NCBI GenBank assembly: GCA_036365515.1
Contig: CM070874.1
Span: 207,880,297 to 207,944,296 of the forward strand
Reading direction: 5' to 3'
From: Torymus aiolomorphi
Taxonomy: Eukaryota > Arthropoda > Insecta > Hymenoptera > Torymidae
DNA: 64,000 nucleotides
The notes under the pieces were generated by a model. That model saw nothing but the letters and a program-made list of their open reading frames with translations. It was not told the DNA's origin and ran no database searches. The position numbers were made by a program, and so were the translations under genes. Shown here in pieces: positions 11,501-21,576 of the stretch. The stretch's first letter is position 1. The number at the start of each line of letters is the position of its first letter.

Positions 11501-12529
11501 GCAATCGAATTGGGCTACAGCGTGACTGAGATATTTGTCATATGGCAATATAAGAGCACACAGTATGACCAGTGCAGCGGTGAGGGTGGTCTGTTTGACG
11601 CGTACGTAAATACCTTCCTTTGGTTGAAACAATAAGCGAGCGGGTGGCCGTCTTGGTGTACGGACGATACTACCAAGGAGCGTTATATTGACGAGTACGA
11701 GCGCGAAGAAGGAATAAGGTTAGACCGGGAAAAGATTGAAAAAAATTCGGGTTTACGTTCGGTCGCAAAACTCTGCTTAAATTCATTTTGGGGAAAGTTT
11801 GGGCAACGCTCGAATTTAAAACAAACGGATGTGGTCAAAACGCGCGAGGGGCTACTGAAACTGCTCACGACGCCTGCTCCCGGTTTTTGTACGCAAATTG
11901 GCGCTATAAAGAGGACGCTGTAGAGTCGTCGCCGAACACAAATGTGGTACTAACAGCCTACACCACCGAGCAGGCGCGTCTCGAGATTTACTCGTATATA
12001 GAAAAGCTTTCGGCCAACCGCGTTCTCTACCTGGATACCGATTCGTGTATATTCAAGTGCAGCGAAAAAGACCCTTCAGAGTATAGGCCTCCTTTAGGCA
12101 CTCTTCTCGGCAGCATGACGGACGAGCTCAAGGGCTACGGAGAGGGAGCTTATATTACCAGCTTTCTCTCCGGGGGTCCGAAATTTTATGCCTTTCGTGC
12201 GATCGTCCCATCGACCGGCATCACTCACGAGTGCTGTAAAGTAAAGGGAATTTCTCTTAATAGCGCCAATACGAGCAAGATCAATTTAATAGCGCCAATA
12301 CGAGCAAGATAACGACGAGAGCTCGCCTATCGTTTTGAAATACAATGCGATCAGACGCACTCGCACGCACGAGGTCATTACGCGCAGCGAAAAAAAATCC
12401 TGTTCCATAGTTCTGAGAAAGCGAAGATATTTCCAACACGACGTTTCGCTTCCTTTCGGCTATAAGCGCAATTTAATAATTGTATATTATAATGCGTTGA
12501 ATGTTGTAACTTTTGTATATTTTTCATAA
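8524..12529 (+). pseudogene. Family B protein-primed DNA polymerase of the Maverick, broken
   Basis: Reading order gives an N-terminal domain (8673-9290), a cysteine-rich zinc region (about 9465-9770), then a 3'-5' exonuclease with Exo I (YDFET, about 9857), Exo II (AHNAKAFDAQF, about 10090) and Exo III (YCQMDVE, about 10477). The polymerase domain has motif A (SLYPYI, about 11190), motif B (KLCLNSFWGKFG, about 11768) and motif C (YLDTDS, about 12028). The same frame continues across in-frame stops at 9015 (TGA), 9288 (TAA), 9773 (TAG), 10844 (TAA) and 11633 (TAA). There is a frame change with apparent loss of sequence at about 9330-9385, another near 11880, and a 29-bp duplication at about 12259 that breaks the tail. 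It should be the replicase of the element but cannot be functional here. AATAAA follows at about 12537. The N-terminal start and the exact end are uncertain. Confidence 0.93.
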
Positions 12530-12999
12530 TAATAATAATAAAAATGTATTGTAGATATTTAAACTTTTTTATGTGTTTATTATTTTTCCCCCATATCCCC
12601 TCATCCCACGTACCTATTTATAGCGGAGATCAGCTAACCCGCGCGCGCGCGCGCCGCGGAGATCAACGGAACAATGCATTAAACACGCAGCGATGGTTGC
12701 TTATAGCCGCGAAAGTCACCTGATCAACGCGGTAAATATATTTATCCGCGCGAGGGCCGGAGTATGCTAATGACGGCGGAAGTCACCACCGCGGAAGTCA
12801 CCACCGCGGTGATATGGTGATCTCCGCGCGCGCGCGCGCGCGCCCGCCCCGCCGCCGCCGCCACGGGGATCGTAAATATCGTAGCATAGCTATATGCGGT
12901 GATGTTTTTCACGTACTTCATCGTCAGCTGAGCGCGTGAGCGAGTTAAGGGTTTAAAAAAGGCTGCACGCGTGTAATTTTCTTTATTCGCGTCGTAAAT
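12530..12999. other. GC-rich spacer before the ATPase gene
   Basis: It contains polyadenylation-like AATAAA at the start, alternating CG tracts at about 12640-12655 and 12825-12842, a short duplication of GCGGAAGTCACCACC near 12776, and TTTAAAAAAGG at about 12951, a weak TATA-like element about 50 bp before the ATPase start. No gene was seen. Confidence 0.5.
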
Positions 13000-13656
13000 A
13001 TGGACACGCGATGGAAGCATCCTTTTACTTGCTGCGTGTGCGGCCCCACAGGCTGCGGTAAAACTTTATTCATTAAAAGCTTTCTCGCCTACCTGCCAGA
13101 GGTCTGCGACACACGTTTCGACCGTGTCTTATTTTATTACACCGAATGGCAAGACGCGTACAGATGAGATTTTAAACCCAACGGGACACCCATCGAGTTT
13201 CGAGAGGGCCTTCCACAGATGGCGGATTACTCGAGTGACAATGAGAAAAAAAAGTTACTCATTCTCGACGACCTCATGCGTGAATCGTCGAGCGATGTTA
13301 TTTTAGATTTATTTACAAAGGGTAGTCATCACAAAAATATTAGCGTAATATTCGTTACGCAAAACGTATTTCACAAAGGTAAGGCACAGCGCGACATTAG
13401 TTTGAATACCAAGTATCTGGTATTATTCAAAAATCCTCACGACAGAGCACAAATACAGCACCTCGCGAGACAAATTTTTCCGGAAGATTCGGCTTTTTTG
13501 CGTGAGGCCTATCTAGACGCCACGCGTGAACCTCACTCCTATCTTTTTATCGATCTCTCTCAAGCCTGCTTAGACGAATTTAGATTTCGAGCAAACATAT
13601 TTCCCAATGCCGGGACGCACGTTGCCTACGTGCCCAAGTACTTTAAATCGCGGTGA
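13000..13656 (+). pseudogene. Packaging ATPase (FtsK/HerA, A32-like) of the Maverick, one stop
   Basis: The frame starts MDTRWKHPFTCCVCG with Walker A GPTGCGKT at residues 15-22. Walker B is in LLILDDLM (about 13252-13275), and a conserved VIFVTQN strand follows. This matches the genome-packaging ATPases of Polintons and related viruses, which drive DNA into the capsid. A single in-frame TGA at 13165-13167 interrupts otherwise continuous reading; the frame does not shift. The length of about 218 residues is normal for the family. The stop at 13654-13656 abuts the next ATG at 13657. Confidence 0.88.
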
Positions 13657-14085
13657 ATGAGGCGTGCGTTAATCAGTCGCGAAAAAACTATGGCGCCGAT
13701 AGGTCGTAAAGCGATAGCCTGCGGTAAACATTTCTCGAAAAGAAACCTTGCTCTCTTGAACGCTCTTTGTCATGGGGACAAAAGACATCGTGTTGCTATA
13801 GCGCGCACAGCTGATAAACCTCTCGTCAGATGCATATGCGAGAGTGTGTTGAACGATCTGCAGGGCGTCGTAAAACTAAGCGATTCCGAAAAGGTCTGAT
13901 TGCGTAAACATAAGCAAACGCTGCGTAAGCTGATCCGTACTGGTGATAGAGGCAGCGGTACTTGGAAATCGAAGAAACGTGTCATTATACAAAACGACGG
14001 GTCGTTTTTACCACTCTTAGTCGCTCCGATCGTAGGAGCGCTTATCTCAAAAATATTTGGCTCGAAACATGGAGCGAGCTCGTAA
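13657..14085 (+). pseudogene. Basic Maverick protein with hydrophobic C-terminus, one stop
   Basis: The frame begins immediately after the ATPase stop. It is Arg/Lys-rich, with a TGA at 13897-13899 and continuation in the same frame to 14085. The end of the protein is hydrophobic (FLPLLVAPIVGALISKIFG), like an amphipathic or membrane-active helix. A basic protein with a membrane-interacting segment fits a virion core or membrane-lytic protein, but that is inference. No named family was recognised. The last 17 nt overlap the following gene. Confidence 0.55.
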
Positions 14086-14770
14086 GATGATCCTTGTTCC
14101 GGAGCCGCCACCGGAGACATCGCAATCTAAAGTCATGGAGGAGGAGGGGCGAGGAATACGAATGAAAAAACTCTGCAAACACCAGGTGATCATTTTTCTC
14201 GTCTGGATGGTGAAATGTACGATGTTTTACGCTCAAAAGCAGCTAGAGACGATTACGAGAAGTGCGTAAAATATTTACAGATTTTACGTCGCTATCTTTT
14301 CTTCCGTGATAACGACGTGATTCCGTACACCACTGTCCGAGGACGACATACTCGTGGGGGTACCGAAAGTACACGCGCGCAAAGCGCGTCTCTTGCTTCG
14401 CCATTGGAAAGTCACTGTACCCGAGCGTCTCAAGTGGGATAACTCAGGCACCATTACTATAGATGGTCGTGTAATTGCTCAGTCCAATATAACAGAGTTA
14501 ATCATCGACGCATTGAAAAAAAAGAACAGTAAGGACGAGGAGGCGCCCGTTGGCCGCATTGAATTTCCAAAATTTCTCAAAACTTCCGAAACGCCGGGAA
14601 ATTTAATTAATAATCCAGCAGTTTTAAAAATTGGGCAAATATTGACGGATCCTCAGCGCTCGGCCAAACGACGTCTATCCACACCAATACAGCACGAATC
14701 ACCCCATCCGTCTATACAGACTCGCAGTAAAAAACAAGCGAAAAAAAAGTGGCTCACGCTTGGTTTGTAA
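14069..14770 (+). pseudogene. Unknown conserved-position Maverick protein, frameshifted
   Basis: It starts MERARKMILVPEPPPE, overlapping the preceding gene. The reading passes from one frame into a second (14215-14340 region, DGEMYDVLRSKAARDDYEK) and then a third (14354-14770, VPKVHARKARLLLRHW...), so at least two 1-nt shifts are present near 14190 and 14335. The C-terminus is lysine-rich and could act as a nuclear localisation signal. The central part (RLKWDNSGTITIDGRVI) has a compact alpha/beta look. No family was recognised and the function is unknown; placement between ATPase and integrase is all the context shows. Confidence 0.55.
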
Positions 14771-14779
14771 AATAAAAAA

Positions 14780-15868
14780 ATGACGTACAAAAAACAATAC
14801 TACGACCTTGAGCATGAAGCAGGCTACGCTGGGGCGCGCAATCTTGTGCGTTAGAACGCTAAAAAGGAAAAGAAAAAAATTTACTCGTGGCTGAGCAATC
14901 AAGATGCCTACGCGCTCCATCACCCGATACGAAGGCGATTTCCACGATTACGCTACAACGTGACGAACATTGACGATGTTTGGGAGGCTGATTTGCTACA
15001 GCTCACGACGATAAAAGATTATAACGACGGTTACAACTACATTCTAGTGGTGATTGACGTACTCGGTAAGTACGCATGGGTGGAACCGATAAAAGATAAG
15101 ACCGCGCGCAACGTTGCCGACGCCTTCGCACGGATTATCGACCGAGCACATCCCCGACTGCCTATATGCGTGCAAACCGATCGAGGCAAAGAGTTTACCG
15201 GTTCAGCATTTCAGGCGCTCCTCCGCCGAAAAGAGATAACATTCAGAGTCGCTCGCAACCCCGACATTAAAGCAGCTGTGGTCGAAAGACTCAACAGAAC
15301 GTTACGCGAGCGAATCTGGCGATACTTTTCTCATAGTAACACAAAGAGATACATCTATGTCGTACAAAAGATTGTACACGCTTACAATCGCACGCTACAC
15401 AGTGGTACACGCATGAGACCTATCGATGTCACATTGTACAACGCGCCGACAGCGATCGAAAATTTAGCCAAACGCGCGAGCTACAATTATCGAAGGCGAC
15501 CACCGGCGCTGCCTAAATTCAAGGTGGGCAACCTCGTGCGCATCAGTCGTACCAAGAACACTTTTGAGAGAGGATACGAAAAAAATTTTAGCGAAGAAGT
15601 GTTCAAGATAATCAGCGTTTCGACGCGTCAAAATCTCTATACATACGTGCTCGAAGATTTGAACGAAGAAATTATCGATGGTTTCTTTTATCCCGAGGAG
15701 CTCGTGTTAGTCGGCCGTGAACGTCTCACGCCCGATAAGCGTTTCAAAGTCGACCACGTCATACGCACAGAAGGACGGGGCGCTAAAAAGAGAGCACTCG
15801 TTAAGTGGCTCGGTTACCCTGATAAATTCAACTCGTGGGTAAAAGCAAGCGAGCTTGAAAACATCTGA
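14780..15868 (+). pseudogene. Retroviral-type integrase with chromodomain, one stop
   Basis: The core RNase H-fold integrase shows the catalytic triad: Asp in WEADLLQL (about 14990), Asp in QTDRGKEF (about 15177) and Glu in VVERLNRTL (about 15284). A C-terminal chromodomain (about 15741-15865, FKVDHVIRTEG... VKWLGY) should read histone marks during target choice. The frame from the ATG at 14780 is continuous except for TAG at 14852-14854, near the N-terminus; an internal ATG at 14960 follows it and leaves the catalytic core open. Integrase inserts the element at a 6-bp staggered site, consistent with the flanking duplication. It ends 6 nt before the next start. Confidence 0.93.
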
Positions 15869-15874
15869 AAAAAA

Positions 15875-16675
15875 ATGGAAACGAGCGATGATTTTTATAT
15901 GGTACTACCTAGTAACAGCAGCATGATGTATTTTCCCGAAAATACAACGTGTTGTTTTACGACCCAGCTGCAGCGCGAGATAAAGTTACACGGCGAGTGG
16001 CTCGTGGGCCTCGTTGAAATTCACATACCCTGCAGTATCGTACATTTTCAAGATGACGAAGCAAGTTACACTTTTTACTCGGCTGAGGATAATGCGGGTC
16101 TCATCGACAAAAAACTGTGTCGTATACCCGTAGGTATCTACGATTCACTCGAACAACTAGTAGACGCTATAAACGTGGCGAATGACACATATAAGCATCA
16201 AATGCTCGAGCCCCATAAAGATCGTAAGGGGTGTTACATCATAAGACGCAAGTGTGACTGCTCGCAAATGCACATTACGGATTTCAACGAAAAAATCATG
16301 CGTGTATTCGGCTTCGACGAAGCAGGTCAAAAAGGTTCGTTTACAACGCATGAAGGTTACCGCGACATTGCAGCCAGCAGACCTGCCTCGCTTTCTCGAG
16401 CCTTGCCCGACCAGATGTATATCTATACCGATATATGTGAACCTTATACAGTAGGTGACACACAAGCTGCCCTACTGCGCATAGTTTCTGTAGACAACTC
16501 CAGCTTTAAATACGGTTGCAGTACTGTACAGCGTTTTGCACCCGTTCACTATATACCTCTTCTCTATCACAATTTTCGTAGCATCGTTATCGATATAAGA
16601 GATCAACATGGGCAACGTGTACCATTCGAGTACGGCACGTTGACGGTCACGCTACACTTTAAGCGCAAACATTAA
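15875..16675 (+). CDS. Probable Maverick minor capsid protein (266 aa)
   Basis: This is an intact frame starting METSDDFYMVLPSNSSMM, 6 nt after the integrase stop and 1 nt before the next start. The protein is rich in beta-strand-like stretches. Its position, length and opening phrase (FYMVLPSNSS, then a segment like ECHFEVPF... proteins read as strands) resemble the single jelly-roll minor capsid (penton) protein of Polintons. This assignment rests on context and remembered resemblance, not a computed match. It would sit at capsid vertices. Confidence 0.6.
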   Translation: METSDDFYMVLPSNSSMMYFPENTTCCFTTQLQREIKLHGEWLVGLVEIHIPCSIVHFQDDEASYTFYSAEDNAGLIDKKLCRIPVGIYDSLEQLVDAINVANDTYKHQMLEPHKDRKGCYIIRRKCDCSQMHITDFNEKIMRVFGFDEAGQKGSFTTHEGYRDIAASRPASLSRALPDQMYIYTDICEPYTVGDTQAALLRIVSVDNSSFKYGCSTVQRFAPVHYIPLLYHNFRSIVIDIRDQHGQRVPFEYGTLTVTLHFKRKH

Positions 16676-16676
16676 G

Positions 16677-17066
16677 ATGAGTCATTACGGGCGCTACTAC
16701 GATGAGCAGCTAGGCGGGGGTGGAGTGAGAAATGTTTTTGCTGGTTCGACTTTTCAGAGAGGTCGCAGGGTAGGAGCCTGGTTAAGAGGCCTTTTTCGTC
16801 ACATCCTGCCATACATCACGAGCGGGGCCAAGGCTGTAGGTAAAGAGACACTACGCGAAGGTATAAAGTTTGTTGCCGACGTTGCCAACAGAGGTGTCAA
16901 TTTCAAGGAGGCTGTAAAATCACGGGCCAAAGAATCTGGACGCAACCTCAAAAGAAAAGCTGCTGACAAAATATCGGAAATAATGAAAGGCTCGGGATAT
17001 AAAACAGGCGTGAATGGCAAGCGGCGGCGCCATTTTCACTCTTCCGGCGACACAAACGTCGATTGA
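16677..17066 (+). CDS. Protein VI/pX-like basic virion protein (129 aa)
   Basis: This is an intact frame starting MSHYGRYYDEQLGGGGVRN. The N-terminus is glycine-rich, followed by a helical Arg/Lys region and a basic tail (GKRRRH). The plan recalls adenovirus precursor core/membrane-lytic proteins that are cut by the viral protease. Two places match the adenain consensus (M/I/L)xGG-x or (M/I/L)xGx-G: LGGG at residues about 12-15 and MKGSG at about 102-106. Its last 53 nt overlap the start of the major capsid gene in another frame. Role inferred from layout and motifs. Confidence 0.6.
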   Translation: MSHYGRYYDEQLGGGGVRNVFAGSTFQRGRRVGAWLRGLFRHILPYITSGAKAVGKETLREGIKFVADVANRGVNFKEAVKSRAKESGRNLKRKAADKISEIMKGSGYKTGVNGKRRRHFHSSGDTNVD

Positions 17067-18281
17067 GAGTAGTAGTTTTTTACACTATAAACCTGTGTCC
17101 TCGCTCAGCGACGAAGGAGACGCGCCCATAGAGTTCGTCATCCCGAGCGCAAGCGAACATTATATAGATCTCGCGCACACCATGCTCTATGTCAAAGCTA
17201 GAATACAGCCGAATGCCGAAACCCCTGCTGAAAACTTAAAAGTTGCCCCAGTAAATAATTTACTGCATTCAATATTTAATCAAATCGACGTTTTTCTAAA
17301 TCAAAAACTCGTTTCTTCACCCAATAATGCATATCCTTACAGAGCATACATAGAGTCACTGCTCAACTACTCGCCAATCGCAAAAGAATCACACTTACCG
17401 GCCGGATTGTGGTACGATGATACGCCCGGTTTATTTGAAGCCCAGCCGCACATTCAAGGTGAAATATCTAACAAGGGTGCTCTCCATCGTCAGCATTTCA
17501 CACTCAATGGAAAAACCTTCGACATGATTGGCCATCTGCACTGCGACGTCTTTAATCAAGACAGAATGCTCATCAATGGTGTAGAAATGAGAGTACGACT
17601 AGTACGAAGCAAAGATGCCTTTTGCCTAATGGACGCCTCCGAAGATGGTAAATTGGGCCTGAAAATAAAGGAAGCCACGCTCATCGTTCGGCGCGTGAAG
17701 ATAAATCCGGGAATTTTAATTGCACACGCCAACGCTCTCGCTAAAGCAACGGCCAAGTATCCCGTCACGAGAGTAGAAGTCAAAACTTTTACGCTTCACG
17801 CAGGTATACATGGCGATACCATCGATAATGCCATTCCTGGGCAATTGCCTAAAAGAATAATAATAGGATTTGTCGATAATAAGGCATGCAACACTTTTCA
17901 ATAAATCACCTCTGCCTCTACGTCGATGGGTCTCAAATTCCGAGCAAACCGTTACAGCCGCGCTTTGCTGCTAACGATAGTATGTTTATAGATGCATTTC
18001 AAACCCTCTACTCGGGGACAGGTATACATTTCCTCAACGAGGGTCTTGGCATAAACCGTTTCAACTATTCACTGGGCTACTTTCTCACGGCTTTCGATCT
18101 CACACCCGATTTATCGGCCCACTGCGCCTCGCATTGGAATCTCGTTCGCTCGGGTAGCTTACGCATAGAGGTGGGATTTGAGTCGGCTCCAACAAGCAAA
18201 ATAAATTGCGTTGTTTATGCCGAGTACGATAACGTTCTCGAAATAGACTCCACCCGCCAAATATTATCCGATTTTAGTGCC
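17014..18281 (+). pseudogene. Maverick major capsid protein (double jelly-roll), one frameshift
   Basis: It begins MASGGAIFTLPATQTS, overlapping the previous gene by 53 nt. It resembles the widespread F54H12.2-like protein family of nematode and arthropod Polintons, interpreted as the major capsid protein. Conserved-looking blocks include VIPSASEHYIDLAHTMLYV and INHLCLYVDGSQIPSKPLQP. The frame changes once at about 17880-17900: the first part ends NKACNTFQ and the second reads from MQHFSINHL. After the likely C-terminus (DFSA, about 18280) no stop occurs and the frame runs on into the next gene. Length (about 420 residues) fits the family. Confidence 0.82.
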
Positions 18282-18380
18282 CAGTCGTTAAAAAGGTGGG
18301 GGGGACGAGGACTCGAGAGGAAGCAGGCGGCGCCCTCAAGCCTCACTTTTCTCTCGGCGCTCGCTACGCACACACGTATA

Positions 18381-19118
18381 ATGGATTACGTCGTGGATAT
18401 ACAAGAGTTTCGAGACACTGAAAGGAAGTTTTTACCAAAGGAGGTGGCGATCATTTGCCTACAGAAACCCATTGTCGACCACTGGATTGCACAAGCACCG
18501 TGCAATTTCATCGAGCTGTCCGAAGACGTAAATACAAATTCCTACTGCGCTGTCGATATTCACGGTATTAACTGGTTCGAGGGCAAAGTATCACCCAGAC
18601 AGCTATATCGTTATCTCTTCAATATCGCAAGAGCAACAAGACGGATTTACGTTTGCGGCGAGGAGAAGGCCTGGTAGCTGGAATCTTTACTCGGTCGAAA
18701 CATATGTAATTTAGAAAAATATGACTCGCCGACGTTCGGAAAACTCAACAACATGTTTTCTGACGTGCTGGTATGTTCTACGCACGCGACTCAGAGGTTC
18801 AAATATAAACAAGATTTTTGCGCGCTCTACAAGGCGCACCAAATAAAAAAGTGGATGCGCTCTATACTACCCGAAGAGTGGAAGCTGATCAACAAAGACC
18901 AAGTACAAACTCAAATGTTCTACACTGCACTTCATCAGAATCAGCAGAAGCAGCGCAAAAAATTACTCCGTTTTCACCCGGCCAGCGAGCAGTCCACTGA
19001 GGAGGAGGAGGAGGAGGAGCAGAACGACGACGGCCGCGACGAGACGGATGTGGCCCCAGAAATAGCAAGTGACAGCGACAGCAGCACATATTTCACATTT
19101 AGCGAAAACGCAAAATGA
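18381..19118 (+). pseudogene. Unknown Maverick protein with acidic tail, one stop
   Basis: It starts MDYVVDIQEFRDTERKF, with TAG at 18675-18677 and the same frame resuming to 19118. The N-terminal half (LPKEVAIICL, NWFEG) looks globular; the C-terminal 50 residues are highly acidic (EEEEEEEQNDDGRDE, SDSDSST). I recognise the opening as a protein that recurs in insect Polintons, but its role is unknown. The terminal ATGA overlap couples it to the protease gene: ATG at 19115, stop at 19116-19118. Confidence 0.6.
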
Positions 19119-19651
19119 ATACGAAACAAATCACGAGGGCCATTAGTGGCCTCAGAGCAAACTCGATAGGTGTATACGCAGCCAATCACATCCCCAGAAG
19201 CTTGAGTCTTCCAGCCGCTGTTGTAACCAATGTCGATACCTCAGATAAGCCTGGATCCCACTGGGTGGCATTCTACATAGACAAAAATGCAAAAGGAACA
19301 TATTTCGATAGCTATGGAGTCGCCCCTGTGTCACGACATCATATCGATCGACTTCGAAGAAATTGCGCAAGCTTCAAGTGGAACGAGAAGAAACTGCAGT
19401 GTGTTAATTCTAAAGTTTGCGGCGAATATTGTATTATGTTTCTTTGCTATATGTGTAGCGGTCGCACTTTACGCGCGTTTGGTAACGTTTTTTCACGTGA
19501 TTCACATGTAAACGACGCACTGGCCGCAAAATTTTATGAAAATGTAAAAAGAAAAAATCACCGAAAAAGACTCCGTCGTGCGAACAATTTCCCCAGCATT
19601 ATTTCCAAGGGCGCTGGCTCGTTCGTTCAAACATGTAAAGCATTTATATAA
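19115..19651 (+). CDS. Adenain-like cysteine protease of the Maverick (178 aa)
   Basis: This is an intact frame. The catalytic set is visible in order: His in GSHWVAFYID (residues about 46-55), acidic Asp in TYFDSYG (about 63-69), Gln in KLQCVNSKVCGEYC and the nucleophile Cys in VCGEYC (about 100-105). This is the C5/Ulp1-like adenoviral protease family, about 180 residues, which matures capsid precursors. The start overlaps the upstream stop as ATGA. A (GT)n tract (19665-19704) and AATAAA at about 19995 follow. This looks like one of the best preserved genes of the element. Confidence 0.9.
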   Translation: MNTKQITRAISGLRANSIGVYAANHIPRSLSLPAAVVTNVDTSDKPGSHWVAFYIDKNAKGTYFDSYGVAPVSRHHIDRLRRNCASFKWNEKKLQCVNSKVCGEYCIMFLCYMCSGRTLRAFGNVFSRDSHVNDALAAKFYENVKRKNHRKRLRRANNFPSIISKGAGSFVQTCKAFI

Positions 19652-19666
19652 AATGTGCGTGTACGC

Positions 19667-19709
<43 letters not shown>

Positions 19710-20739
19710 ACTTAATTTTTATTATAATATTTCTATTTAATCCTACGTCACATTCAATTTTTTAGTTTGTAATATTTCATTTTTATCCAGAAATACATTC
19801 AATTTTTAGTTTATATTTACACTTTATGTACATTGTAAGTTTTAGAATTGTAAAAGCTGATGTGTGCGTGTATCCGTCTTTCTTAGTTTATAAGGTTTTG
19901 TATACTACGTTTGTCTTGGCCTTTTTTAGCTTGTAATTTTATATTATTCATATATTTGTAAGTTTAAAATGTATTTTTTTTAATTTGATCGAACAATAAA
20001 GAAAGTTAAACAAACATTGTATTCATTTAACGACCTTGCCCGCTAAATTTAATTCCTTACCTTTTTTATCTTGAAACGAATATGTACTATTCCATGAAGA
20101 AACCGAAAAGCATATGCGTAACGGTTTTTTCAAGTGGTGAAAAACACAGAAGGCGCTTTCTTCTTTGAGGCTTTGAAACATAATCAGATCGAGTCACCGA
20201 AAAGCACATGCGTAACGGTTTTTTCAAGTGGTGAAAAACACCTTACCTGTTTCCCTTTTTTCAAGTGGTGAAAAACACAGGAGGCGCTTTCTTCTTTGAG
20301 GCTTTGAAACATAAGTAGCTTGAGTCACCGAAAAGCATATGCGTAACGGATTTTCAAGCGGTGAAAAACACATTAGACGTTTCCTTTTTTCAAGTGGTGA
20401 AAAACGCATGTGCCGTTTTCTTCTTCTTCTTCTTCTTCTTCTTCTTTGAGGCTCAAAACCATTCACGGGCAAAATTTATGCTTCTGTTTCTCAAGGGCTC
20501 CGCGAGTTTCCCAACGCTTCGCCCCACTCTCCGATACATACGCGTAAACGTTCATGATTGGGCGCTCGGATTTTACGTAACAATCGACCAGCCAATCGTA
20601 ACTCGTGGTAGAAAGGAGGGGATTCGTGCTGGAGACAGAATAAGTACGGGGCCTAGCCGCGCCACCCTCAGTCAGTCAGTCGCTCTACCTCGACAAAGTC
20701 GTGACATTTTTACCAACGTTAAGTCAGTATTTTTTAAAA
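19652..20739. other. Maverick spacer with microsatellite, poly(A) signal and tandem repeats
   Basis: It contains (GT)n at 19665-19704, an AATAAA at about 19995, and about four diverged copies of an element with ACCGAAAAGCATATGCGTAA and TTTTCAAGTGGTGAAAAACA between about 20100 and 20410. A (TTC)n tract follows at about 20420-20445. TCAGTCAGTCAGTCGC at about 20670 is a candidate initiator for the next gene. Open frames crossing it are repeat artefacts. Confidence 0.7.
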
Positions 20740-21576
20740 ATGTCTCAAACAAAGCTAGTGCCGAATTTACTGTACAATTCGACTTACGCTCTCAACTATT
20801 CGTACTCCAAGTTCGTTTACGTCGGCTTGGATTATGCTGCTGGCTATTTCCGACCCGTCATCAGGTTCGGTGGGCATACATCACCGCATAAATATATAAC
20901 TCTGGATATCGACAGTTGGGAACAATTAAAAACCCATTTCAAGACCTTCGGAGAGTATCTATGGGCATCAGGCGATTTTGTAAAGCAAGGCAAATATGCA
21001 AAAATATATTTACCGCACCACGACGTCGAATTGACCACAGCCTACGGTCATAGAACCGTATCAATCTCCGATAAGCCCGAAGTAACACCGCCATCATTCA
21101 CCCTTCAGTACGAACACGAGGCTCAACAGTTCGACTTTGAAGACGATAACGCCAATCAGGAGGCAGCCGCCTCCACTACCAGTGACGAACCTACTACAAA
21201 AAAGAAGCAGTCTGAAAAACCACTGAAGATTATGATGCAGTATACAACTTTCAACGGATTGAAACAGTTCCAACAGTGTATAGACTATAAATTAAAAAAG
21301 TTAGAAGAAATGTCGGGTTTTGTGAACAAAGTTTTCGGTATAATGATCGATGTTATTAAAACGGAAGCAATTAGCAAAAACGACGTGCATTTACTAGACC
21401 ATACATTCATCGGCGTTGTATTTAATGAACTAGAAGCCAAAATGAAAGAACTCGCGCTAAATCAATTAATGTTTGCAAATTTTAGCGAGAGTTCTCTCGA
21501 AATAATATTTTTGGAAGTATATGCCGAGTATTTAACAATTCTAGAAAAAAATGTTGTTAGTGCGTTAAAAGTTTAA
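20740..21576 (+). CDS. Maverick protein with PC4-like putative ssDNA-binding domain (278 aa)
   Basis: The frame is open from 20701, but the ATG at 20740 (AAAAATGTCTCAAAC, MSQTKLVPNLLYNSTY) is preferred: A at -3 and a TCAGTCAGT initiator about 65 bp upstream. Residues about 28-75 read VGLDYAAGYFRPVIRFGG followed by ITLDIDSWEQLKTHF and TFGEYL. This resembles the PC4/SUB1 fold signature, where strands with an IREYY-like end are followed by ISLxxEQWxxLK and a helix. A Ser/Thr/Lys linker follows, then a helical C-terminal domain. PC4 proteins bind single-stranded DNA, so a replication or transcription role is plausible but inferred. The gene is intact and lies next to the right inverted repeat. 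Confidence 0.6.
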   Translation: MSQTKLVPNLLYNSTYALNYSYSKFVYVGLDYAAGYFRPVIRFGGHTSPHKYITLDIDSWEQLKTHFKTFGEYLWASGDFVKQGKYAKIYLPHHDVELTTAYGHRTVSISDKPEVTPPSFTLQYEHEAQQFDFEDDNANQEAAASTTSDEPTTKKKQSEKPLKIMMQYTTFNGLKQFQQCIDYKLKKLEEMSGFVNKVFGIMIDVIKTEAISKNDVHLLDHTFIGVVFNELEAKMKELALNQLMFANFSESSLEIIFLEVYAEYLTILEKNVVSALKV

